DNA of 64,000 bases from NCBI RefSeq assembly GCF_007859305.1, contig NZ_VOHE01000002.1, forward strand, positions 186,001-250,000, written 5' to 3'. Source of the DNA: Luteimonas wenzhouensis (lineage in GTDB: Bacteria; Pseudomonadota; Gammaproteobacteria; Xanthomonadales; Xanthomonadaceae). Every line of letters starts with the position of its first letter. Position 1 is the stretch's first letter. The position numbers and the translations under genes were made by a program. Positions 35,943 through 43,384 of the stretch are shown here, one piece after another. The notes under the pieces are model-generated. The model had not been told where the DNA came from and ran no database searches. It worked only from the letters and a program-made list of their open reading frames with translations.

Positions 35943-37244
35943 ATGTTCCTGTACCAGTTCCACGAACTCGCCCGCTCCTGGATGACCCCGCTCACCTACT
36001 GGGCGGAGGCCAATGCCCGGGCCTTCTCGGCGCGCGGCAGCTGGCTGTCGGCGATGCCCGGCGCCCAGCGCGTCGCGGCGGCCAACGAACTGCTCTACCG
36101 CATCGGCAAGGGCTACGAGAAGCCCGCGTTCGGGATCCACTCGATCGAATGGCAGGGCGAGACCTACCCGGTGATCGAGAAGACCGTCGCCAGCCGGCCG
36201 TTCTGCCGCCTCCAGCGCTTCAAGCGCTACACCGACGACGCCGACACCATCTCCGAGATGCGCGGCCAGCCGCCGGTGCTGGTGGTCGCGCCGCTGTCCG
36301 GCCACCACGCCACCCTGCTGCGCGACACCGTGCGCACCCTGCTGCGCGACCACAAGGTGTACATCACCGACTGGGTTGACGCGCGCATGGTGCCCAAGGA
36401 GGCCGGCCCGTTCTCGCTCGACGACTACGTGGCCTACATCCAGGACTTCATCCGCCTGATCGGCGCCAGGGACCTGCACGTGATGGGCGTGTGCCAGCCG
36501 ACGGTGCCGGTGCTGGCGGCGATCGCGCTGATGGCCGCGCGCGGCGAGCCCACGCCGCGCTCGATGGTGCTGATGGGCGGGCCGGTGGACCCGCGCGAAT
36601 CGCCGACCTCGGTCAACAACCTCGCCACCCAGAAGCCGCTGTGGTGGTTCGAGCACAACGTCATCCACCCGGTGCCGGGCCACTACCCCGGCGCCGGCCG
36701 CCGCGTGTACCCGGGCTTCCTGCAGCACACCGGCTTCATGGCGATGAACCCCGAGCGGCACTTCATGTCGCACTGGGATTTCTACCAGAACCTGGTCCGC
36801 GGCGACCTCGAGGACGCCGAGTCGCACCGCAAGTTCTACGACGAGTACAACGCCGTGCTCGACATGCCGGCCGAGTACTACCTCGACACCATCCGCATCG
36901 TGTTCCAGGAGCACCTGCTGCCGCGGGGACTGTGGGACGTGGCCGGCGAACGCGTGGACCCGTCGAAGATCGCGGACACGGCGCTGATGACCATCGAAGG
37001 CGAGCTCGACGACATCTCCGGCCTCGGCCAGACCCGCGCCGCGCACGACCTGTGTACCTCGATCCCCGAGGCCGGTCGCGAGCACTACACCGTGATGGGC
37101 GCCGGCCACTACGGCATCTTCAGCGGCCGCCGCTGGCGCGAGCAGGTGTACCCGAGGGTGCGCGACTTCATCGCCGCGCACACCGGGACGACCCGTCGCG
37201 CCCGGACGGCAGGACGCACCGCCCGCCGCCGGACCGGGAGCTGA
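35943..37244 (+). CDS. phaZ: Intracellular polyhydroxyalkanoate (PHB) depolymerase, 433 aa
   Basis: This is an alpha/beta hydrolase that breaks down native intracellular polyhydroxybutyrate granules. It begins MFLYQFHELARSWMTPLTYW, the usual start of PhaZa-type enzymes. The nucleophile is a cysteine (Cys184) in the lipase-like box GVCQPT, almost the same position as in Ralstonia PhaZa1. The aspartate and histidine partners are in the C-terminal part (GELDDISGLGQT and GAGHYGIFSG). The ATG at 35943 is chosen by family alignment; upstream ATGs add a Pro-rich leader. The last 20 residues are an Arg/Thr-rich tail. Confidence 0.9.
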   Translation: MFLYQFHELARSWMTPLTYWAEANARAFSARGSWLSAMPGAQRVAAANELLYRIGKGYEKPAFGIHSIEWQGETYPVIEKTVASRPFCRLQRFKRYTDDADTISEMRGQPPVLVVAPLSGHHATLLRDTVRTLLRDHKVYITDWVDARMVPKEAGPFSLDDYVAYIQDFIRLIGARDLHVMGVCQPTVPVLAAIALMAARGEPTPRSMVLMGGPVDPRESPTSVNNLATQKPLWWFEHNVIHPVPGHYPGAGRRVYPGFLQHTGFMAMNPERHFMSHWDFYQNLVRGDLEDAESHRKFYDEYNAVLDMPAEYYLDTIRIVFQEHLLPRGLWDVAGERVDPSKIADTALMTIEGELDDISGLGQTRAAHDLCTSIPEAGREHYTVMGAGHYGIFSGRRWREQVYPRVRDFIAAHTGTTRRARTAGRTARRRTGS

Positions 37245-37249
37245 CCGCC

Positions 37250-37279
37250 CCGTTTCCATTCCGGCCCATTCGTTCGTCT
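37250..37279 (+). promoter_or_regulatory. Predicted ECF-sigma promoter P1 (before the ECF sigma gene)
   Basis: CCGTTTCCATT (37250-37260), a 14-nt spacer, CGTCT (37275-37279). The same two elements with the same spacer length recur at 41208-41237. CGTCT-like -10 elements are typical of ECF sigma factors. The -10 ends only 7 nt before the ATG at 37287, so the transcript may be leaderless. It suggests autoregulation by the ECF factor. Confidence 0.65.
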
Positions 37280-37286
37280 ACGGGGC

Positions 37287-37859
37287 ATGACCGAGCCCAA
37301 GCACCGCCCGCGGGGCACCCCGCCGGCGTCCCCCGCCCGCAGCCAGGCCGAAACGCTGGTCCGCGACTTCAACCAGTCCCTGGTCCGCATGCTGCAAGCG
37401 CGGCTGGGGTCGCGCGAGGACGCGCACGAGGTGGCCCAGGAGGCCTATGCGCGCCTGCTCAACCTCGGCGACGGCAACGCGATCGGTTTCCACTCCGCGT
37501 ACCTGTTCCGGATCGCCCAGAATCTGGCCACCGACCGGCTTCGCCGTCGCGCGCACATGGAGCAGCCGGCGGAGGCCGACCTGGCGCTGTGGCCGGACCC
37601 GGCCGTGGATCCCGAGCGTTCCGCCGGCGCCGCCCAGATCGTCGAGCGGCTGCCCGCGCTGCTGGCGGAGCTGCCGCCGCGCTGCGCCGAGGCCTTCCGC
37701 CTCGTGCGCCTGCAGCAACTGGGCTACGGTGAAGCCGCTGCACGGCTGGGACTGACCGAGCGGATGGTGCGCATCCACGTGGCGCGCGCCCTGGCCCACT
37801 GCCAGCAGCGCCTCGATGAAGGCGCGGGGACGCCGGCTCAAGGACGGGAGGACGCATGA
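37287..37859 (+). CDS. ECF sigma factor, FecI-like, 190 aa
   Basis: This is an extracytoplasmic-function sigma factor. The sigma-2 region lies at about residues 25-95 (HEVAQEAYARLLNL and FHSAYLFRIAQNLATDRLRR) and sigma-4 at about 115-175, with the helix-turn-helix GYGEAAARLGLTERMVRIHVARAL. It overlaps the FecR gene by 4 nt (ATGA), the standard FecI-FecR arrangement. In such systems a ligand-loaded outer-membrane receptor signals through FecR to release the sigma factor. Two copies of a shared promoter motif define its probable local targets. Pro-rich residues 8-17 precede sigma-2. Confidence 0.92.
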   Translation: MTEPKHRPRGTPPASPARSQAETLVRDFNQSLVRMLQARLGSREDAHEVAQEAYARLLNLGDGNAIGFHSAYLFRIAQNLATDRLRRRAHMEQPAEADLALWPDPAVDPERSAGAAQIVERLPALLAELPPRCAEAFRLVRLQQLGYGEAAARLGLTERMVRIHVARALAHCQQRLDEGAGTPAQGREDA

Positions 37860-38836
37860 ACACGACCATCGACGCCAGGCGCCGCAAGGCGGTGGAGGAC
37901 GCCAGCCACTGGCACGTGACGCTGCAGGCCGGCGACGTCTCCGATGACCAACTGCAGGAATGGGCACGCTGGATGGAGGCTTCGCCCGAGCACGCGAAGG
38001 CCTTCGACGACATCGCCCTGCTGTGGGAGGCCGCGGGCGCGCTGCCGGACGACGCCGCGTTGCCGCCGCCCCCCGCGGCCGCCCGGGAACGCGTCCGTGC
38101 GCCACGCCGCTGGCCTTGGGCGCTGGCCGCGATGCTTGCACTCACCGTCGCCGCGCACCTGCTGCTGCCCGGTCCCGGCGACGAACGCGACGCGCGCACG
38201 CTCGCCACCGCGATCGCCGAACGCCGCGAGCTGACGCTCGACGACGGCAGCCGGCTGGAGCTCGATGCCGCCACCGAGATCGCGGTGCGCTACGACGCGC
38301 GCCGGCGCGAGGTGGTGCTGTCGCGCGGGCGCGTGTTCTTCGACGTCGCCCGCGACACCGACCGGCCATTCGTGGTCCAGGCCGGCGGCACCAGCAGCCA
38401 GGTGCTCGGCACCCGCTTCGCCGTGGGCCTGCGTCGTGACGGATCGGTCGCGGTCACCGTCGGCGAAGGCCGGGTGCGGGTCGCCTCCGCGGCCGGGCTG
38501 CAGCAGGAGCTCGGGCGCGACCAGCAGGTGGAGTACCGGCCCGGCCACGGGCTTGGCGCGCCGCGGGAAACCAACGCGAACCTGGCGACCGCCTGGCGCA
38601 GCGGCACCGTTGTCTACCAGAGCGAGCCGCTCGATCGGGTGATCGACGACCTCAACCGCTACTCGCACCTGCCCGTGCGGCTGGAGGATCCGTCGCTGGC
38701 GGCGGTCGAGGTCACCGGACTGTGGCGGCTGGCCAACATCGACGCCTGGGTCGACGGCCTGGCGGCCAGCCTGCAACTGCAGGTGCGGCGCACCCCCGAA
38801 GCGATCGTGCTGGCCCGCGGACGCCGCAGCGGCTGA
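37856..38836 (+). CDS. FecR-family anti-sigma/signal-transducing protein, 326 aa
   Basis: This is an inner-membrane anti-sigma regulator. The N-terminal cytoplasmic domain (DUF4880 type, about residues 8-60, EDASHWHVTLQAG and FDDIALLWEAAG) binds the sigma factor. One transmembrane helix lies at about 84-103. The periplasmic FecR domain follows (GSRLELDAATEIAVRYD to GEGRVRVAS), and a C-terminal STN-like domain is at about 250-320. That domain contacts the receptor's signalling domain. It overlaps the sigma gene by 4 nt and precedes the STN receptor by 12 nt. Confidence 0.92.
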   Translation: MNTTIDARRRKAVEDASHWHVTLQAGDVSDDQLQEWARWMEASPEHAKAFDDIALLWEAAGALPDDAALPPPPAAARERVRAPRRWPWALAAMLALTVAAHLLLPGPGDERDARTLATAIAERRELTLDDGSRLELDAATEIAVRYDARRREVVLSRGRVFFDVARDTDRPFVVQAGGTSSQVLGTRFAVGLRRDGSVAVTVGEGRVRVASAAGLQQELGRDQQVEYRPGHGLGAPRETNANLATAWRSGTVVYQSEPLDRVIDDLNRYSHLPVRLEDPSLAAVEVTGLWRLANIDAWVDGLAASLQLQVRRTPEAIVLARGRRSG

Positions 38837-38848
38837 CGTCCACGCGCC

Positions 38849-41200
38849 ATGCCTTCCATCGCGACCGGCCACCGTCCTTCGCTGCCGCTCGCCCTGGGCG
38901 CGATGGCGCTCGGCCTGGCGCTGGCACTCGTCCCCGCACCCGCGCGCGGTGCCGGACCCGGGGTCCGGGCCGGCCACGAGGCCGTCGAGTTCGACCTGCC
39001 ATCGATGCCGTTGGACCAGGCCCTGATCGAGTTCTCGCGCCAGTCGGGACGCTCGCTGGCCGCAGCGGGCAACCTGCGCAGCGTCGCCAGGACGCGGGCG
39101 GTGCACGGTCGCATGGATCCGGGCCAGGCCCTGTCGATGCTGCTCGACGGCACCGGATACGTCGCTTCGACCGGGCCGGGCGGCATCGTGCGCGTGCATC
39201 CCCGCCCCGCCGCGCAGAATGCCCGGCCCGCGACGCCCGCCGCGCCGCCGGCGGCACCGGAGGCCATGCGGGACCTTGCCGGCATCACCGTCACCGCGCG
39301 CCGGCGCGAGGAACAACGGATCGACGTGCCCGTCGCCATCGGCATCATCGAAGGCGCGGACATCGAGGTTCTCGGCCTCGCCAACGCCAGCCAAGCGCTT
39401 CGCCTGCTGCCCGGCGTGACCACCGTGGACGGCGGCAACTCGCTCACCCAGGTCCAGATCCGCGGCGTGTCCAGCTCGCTGGGGGGCAACGACAACGCGT
39501 ATTACCTGGACGAAGTGCCCTTCACCGGCGTCACCGTGCCCTGGCATCCCGATACCCGCGCCTTCGACCTGGAGCGCGTCGAGGTGCTCAAGGGCCCGCA
39601 GGGCGCGCTGTTCGGCGAAGGCGCGATGGGCGGCACCGTGCGCATCCTCACCCGTGCGCCCGATCCCGACCGCTTCGCGGCACGCCTGGAACTGGCGCAT
39701 GAACGCGTCGCGGGGGGCGGCAGCGGCCCGATCCTGCGCGGCATGGCCAACGTCCCGCTGGCCGAAGGCCGCCTCGCACTGCGCGCGGTCGCGACCCGCG
39801 AGGCGCTGCCCGGATGGATCGACGCGACGGACGACGACACCTCCGCCAACCGCCTCGTGGTCGACACCCGCCGCCTGCGCCTGCGCTGGACCGGGCAACG
39901 CTGGATCACCGACCTGTCGCACATGCGCACCCACCACGACAGTCCCGGTGGCGGCTACGTCGCCGACGACGGCGACCGCAACGCCACCGGCATGGATACG
40001 CTCTCGCGCTGGCGCAGCACCAGCCTGGTCTCCAGCGCCGACCTGCTCCGCTCGCGCCTGACCCTGCTCGCGGCACGCGCGCGGCTGGACTACGACACGG
40101 CGGGCCTGCTCGCCGTCGACGTGCCCGCCGAGCTTGCCGTCGGCATCACCGTGTCCACCTTCGAGGCGCGCTGGGCATCCACCGGGGGCGATCCGGGCTG
40201 GGTGTTCGGCTACAGCTGGCGCCAGGCCGACCGCGACGACCTCGTCGACGTGGACGGCCTCCCCACTTCCGCCAGCCAGCGCAACCACGCGCATGCCCTG
40301 TTCGCGGAGCTCGCCGGACGCAGCGACGACCGGCGCTGGTCGTGGTCGGGCGGCCTGCGCTGGTTCCGCGACCACGTCCACGCCGGGAGCGCCGCCACCG
40401 GCCACGACGCGGCGCTCGACGGCACGTTCGCGCGCTTCAACCCGAAGGTGAGCCTCAGTCGGCACCTGTCGCCGCGCCGCAGCCTGCACGCCAGCATCTC
40501 GACCGGTTTCCGCGCCGGGCAGCTGCAGCCGGCCAACTCGCGGCTGGCAGCCGAGGCGCTCGGCACCCACCTGCCCGGCCACGTCGACGGCGACCACATC
40601 GTCTCCTACGAACTCGGCTACACCCATGCCGCGGAATCGGGACGCGGCCTCTGGCAGGCCGCGCTGTTCCACGGCGACTGGTCGAAGCTGCCGGTGCGGG
40701 TCCCGCTCGACGGGGTCAACAACGGCCTGGCCAATTCCGGGGGGGCCCGCATCGATGGCGTCGAGTTCGGGCTGGGCCTGCTGCCTGCGCCAGGCTGGAA
40801 GATCGACCTCGGCACCACCCTGGTCGACGCGCGCTACCGCCGGGACGTGCCCGGTACGCCGATCGCGGCCGGTACTCCGGTCTACAACGTCCCGCGCAGT
40901 TCGATGTTCGCGGCCACCAGCTACCGCCAGCCGCTGCCGGGCGGACTGGAGGCGGTGGCCAGCGCGCATGCCAGCCACCACTCGGCGCGGCGCACCGGAC
41001 TGGTGGAGGGCACCGCCGGCGATCCCATCACCCAGGTTGCGCTGCGGCTGGGCCTGGAATCCGCACGCGGATGGGCCGCCTGGCTCTACGGCGAGAACCT
41101 GCTCGATGAACGCGGCGCGGTGGATGCACGCGACCTGGCCGGCGCGGCCACCCGCCTGCGTCCGCGCAGCATGGGCGTGGAGCTGCACCTGGCCTTCTGA
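38849..41200 (+). CDS. TonB-dependent receptor with STN signalling domain, 783 aa
   Basis: This is an outer-membrane transducer-receptor. A signal peptide ends near residue 34. The STN (secretin/TonB N-terminal) domain is at about 45-115 (EFDLPSMPLDQALIEFSRQ), a Pro/Ala linker follows, then the plug (VTVTARRREEQ, IRGVSSSLGGND, VEVLKGPQGALFGEGAMGG) and the barrel, ending in an aromatic strand (VELHLAF). The STN domain would signal to FecR. The plug and barrel are closely similar to the next receptor. No strong Shine-Dalgarno is visible. Its ligand is unknown; the neighbouring peptidase suggests a peptide. Confidence 0.92.
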   Translation: MPSIATGHRPSLPLALGAMALGLALALVPAPARGAGPGVRAGHEAVEFDLPSMPLDQALIEFSRQSGRSLAAAGNLRSVARTRAVHGRMDPGQALSMLLDGTGYVASTGPGGIVRVHPRPAAQNARPATPAAPPAAPEAMRDLAGITVTARRREEQRIDVPVAIGIIEGADIEVLGLANASQALRLLPGVTTVDGGNSLTQVQIRGVSSSLGGNDNAYYLDEVPFTGVTVPWHPDTRAFDLERVEVLKGPQGALFGEGAMGGTVRILTRAPDPDRFAARLELAHERVAGGGSGPILRGMANVPLAEGRLALRAVATREALPGWIDATDDDTSANRLVVDTRRLRLRWTGQRWITDLSHMRTHHDSPGGGYVADDGDRNATGMDTLSRWRSTSLVSSADLLRSRLTLLAARARLDYDTAGLLAVDVPAELAVGITVSTFEARWASTGGDPGWVFGYSWRQADRDDLVDVDGLPTSASQRNHAHALFAELAGRSDDRRWSWSGGLRWFRDHVHAGSAATGHDAALDGTFARFNPKVSLSRHLSPRRSLHASISTGFRAGQLQPANSRLAAEALGTHLPGHVDGDHIVSYELGYTHAAESGRGLWQAALFHGDWSKLPVRVPLDGVNNGLANSGGARIDGVEFGLGLLPAPGWKIDLGTTLVDARYRRDVPGTPIAAGTPVYNVPRSSMFAATSYRQPLPGGLEAVASAHASHHSARRTGLVEGTAGDPITQVALRLGLESARGWAAWLYGENLLDERGAVDARDLAGAATRLRPRSMGVELHLAF

Positions 41201-41207
41201 GCCGGGG

Positions 41208-41237
41208 CCGTTTCCATTTCCGCGTCCTGGATCGTCT
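41208..41237 (+). promoter_or_regulatory. Predicted ECF-sigma promoter P2 (before the second receptor)
   Basis: CCGTTTCCATT (41208-41218), a 14-nt spacer, CGTCT (41233-41237), identical in both elements and spacing to P1 at 37250. It starts 7 nt after the stop of the first receptor. It would give the second receptor and the peptidase their own sigma-dependent transcript with an approximately 50-nt leader. Confidence 0.65.
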
Positions 41238-41292
41238 GGATCCCTGACCGGCCACAGTCCGCGGCCGGCGCCACCACTTTCCAGGAGTCTCC

Positions 41293-43374
41293 ATGCACCA
41301 CGCCTCCCCCCCGTCCAGGCCGTTCCCGCGCAGCCTGCTGTCCTGCGCCATCCTCGCGTCCCTGCTCGCCGCCCCGGCGCTGCACGCCCAGACCGCCGTC
41401 GAGGAAGGGGCGGAGGATGAATCCACGACCACGCTGGGCACGGTCACCGTCACCGCACGCAAGCGCGACGAGCGCCAGCTCGACGTGCCGATCGCGCTGA
41501 GCGCGGTCACCGGCGAGGACATCCGCGAGCGCGGCCTGCTCAACGTCACCGACGTGCTCAACATCACCCCCGGCGCGGCCTCGATCGACGGCGGCGGCAG
41601 CTTCACCCAGGTGCAGATCCGCGGCGTGTCGAGCTCGCTGGGCGGCAACGACAACGGCTACTACATCGACGAGACCCCGTTCACCGGCGTGACCGTGCCG
41701 TGGTACCCGGACACCCGGTCCTTCGACATCGACCGCGTCGAGGTGCTCAAGGGCCCGCAGGGCACCCTGTTCGGCGAAGGCTCGATGGGCGGCACCGTGC
41801 GCATCATCACCAACAAGCCACAGTTCAACGAGTTCCGCGCCGGGGTGGAGATCGATGCCTCCACCGTGGACAAGGGCGGCGACGGCCACGGCGCCAAGGC
41901 CTACGTCAACGTGCCGCTGGTGGACGACCGCCTGGCCCTGCGCCTGGTGGTGACCGACGAGACCACCCCGGGCTGGATCGACGACAGCGTCACCGGCGGG
42001 AAGGACGTCAACGACAACGACATCCGCACCTGGCGCGCCAAGCTGCGCTTCGCGCCGACCGATCGCTGGAACATCGACCTGGCCTACTGGAAGTACGACT
42101 CCGGGTCGGCCGCGGGCAGCAACGAAGCGATGGACGACATGACCAACAGCTCGTTCCTGGCGGTCGACAACGTCTGGCATTCGGGCAGCCTGACCAGCAC
42201 CTACGACTTCGACGGTTCGCAGCTCTTCTACGGCTTCTCCGACGCCAACCTCCTGTACGGCCAGGGTGGCGAACTGGCGCCGGGGATTCCGCTCGACGCG
42301 ATCATCGACATCACCGTGCGCACCCACGAACTGCGCTGGTCTTCGACCGGCGACCGCACCCTGGACTGGACCGTCGGCTACTACCTGCGCGACGCGATCC
42401 GCGAGGATGCGCTCGACGTCCCCGGGATCCTGGTCAGCACCTCGCGCCAGACCAACGAAGCCTACGCATTCTTCGGCGAAGCCACGCTCAAGCTGCCGAA
42501 CCCGGCCTGGGCGCTGACCGCCGGCCTGCGCTACTTCAACGACGAGCTCGACGCCTGGGACCGCGCCGAGGACGGGACCGTCAACTCGTTGCAGGCGGAG
42601 TTCGACAGCTGGAACCCGCGCCTGAGCCTGTCGTACAAGCCCTCGGCCGACACCACCTTCTACGCCAGTGCCGCGCGCGGCTTCCGCTCCGGCCAGCTGC
42701 AGCCGATCGGTTCGATCCTGCTCGCGCAGCTCTACGACATCGACCTGCCCTCCGAGATCGCGCCGGACTCGATCATGACCTACGAGCTGGGCGTGAAGTC
42801 GCTGTTCGCCGAGGGCCGCCTGCTGCTCGAGGCCGCGCTGTTCAGCAGCCGCTGGAAGGACGTGGCGGTCCGCGTGCCGATCACCGACCAGATCAACGGC
42901 CTGGCGAACTCCGACGGCACCCGCAACGTCGGCGTCGAGGCCAACCTGGTCTACAACCCGAGCCGCAACCTGACCCTGCAGCTGGGTGGCAGCTGGATCG
43001 ACGCCACCTACTCGGCCGACGTCCCGGACACCCCGCTGTTCAAGGGCACGCCGGTCTACAACGTGCCCAAGACCAGCATCACCACGTCCGCCTCGTACCG
43101 CTGGGACATCGGCGAGAGCCTGCGCGGCAGCGCCTTCGTCTCGGCGCACCACGACTCCGCGCGCAAGACCTCGCTCACCGCGGGCTCCCCGGGCGATCCC
43201 ATCACCCTGGCCAACCTGCGCGTGGGCGTGGAATCGCCGACCGGCTGGTCGGCCTACCTGTACGGCAACAACCTGACCAACGAGGACGGAGCCATCAACG
43301 CCCGCAACCTGTCGCTGGCCGCCAACCGTCCGCAGCCGCGCACCTGGGGCGTGCTGTTCCGCTACGACTACTGA
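41293..43374 (+). CDS. TonB-dependent receptor without STN domain, 693 aa
   Basis: This is an outer-membrane receptor paralogous to the preceding one. A signal peptide ends near residue 33 (PALHAQ), and the plug begins directly (TLGTVTVTARKRDERQ) with no STN domain. The plug segments IRGVSSSLGGNDN, PFTGVTVPW and VEVLKGPQGTLFGEGSMGG are nearly the same as in the upstream receptor, and the C-terminus ends in RTWGVLFRYDY. AGGAG precedes the ATG. It lies behind promoter P2 and 10 nt before the S9 peptidase gene. It could be the main transporter while the STN paralogue acts as sensor, or the two may take related ligands. Confidence 0.92.
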   Translation: MHHASPPSRPFPRSLLSCAILASLLAAPALHAQTAVEEGAEDESTTTLGTVTVTARKRDERQLDVPIALSAVTGEDIRERGLLNVTDVLNITPGAASIDGGGSFTQVQIRGVSSSLGGNDNGYYIDETPFTGVTVPWYPDTRSFDIDRVEVLKGPQGTLFGEGSMGGTVRIITNKPQFNEFRAGVEIDASTVDKGGDGHGAKAYVNVPLVDDRLALRLVVTDETTPGWIDDSVTGGKDVNDNDIRTWRAKLRFAPTDRWNIDLAYWKYDSGSAAGSNEAMDDMTNSSFLAVDNVWHSGSLTSTYDFDGSQLFYGFSDANLLYGQGGELAPGIPLDAIIDITVRTHELRWSSTGDRTLDWTVGYYLRDAIREDALDVPGILVSTSRQTNEAYAFFGEATLKLPNPAWALTAGLRYFNDELDAWDRAEDGTVNSLQAEFDSWNPRLSLSYKPSADTTFYASAARGFRSGQLQPIGSILLAQLYDIDLPSEIAPDSIMTYELGVKSLFAEGRLLLEAALFSSRWKDVAVRVPITDQINGLANSDGTRNVGVEANLVYNPSRNLTLQLGGSWIDATYSADVPDTPLFKGTPVYNVPKTSITTSASYRWDIGESLRGSAFVSAHHDSARKTSLTAGSPGDPITLANLRVGVESPTGWSAYLYGNNLTNEDGAINARNLSLAANRPQPRTWGVLFRYDY

Positions 43375-43384
43375 GGGCAGACGC

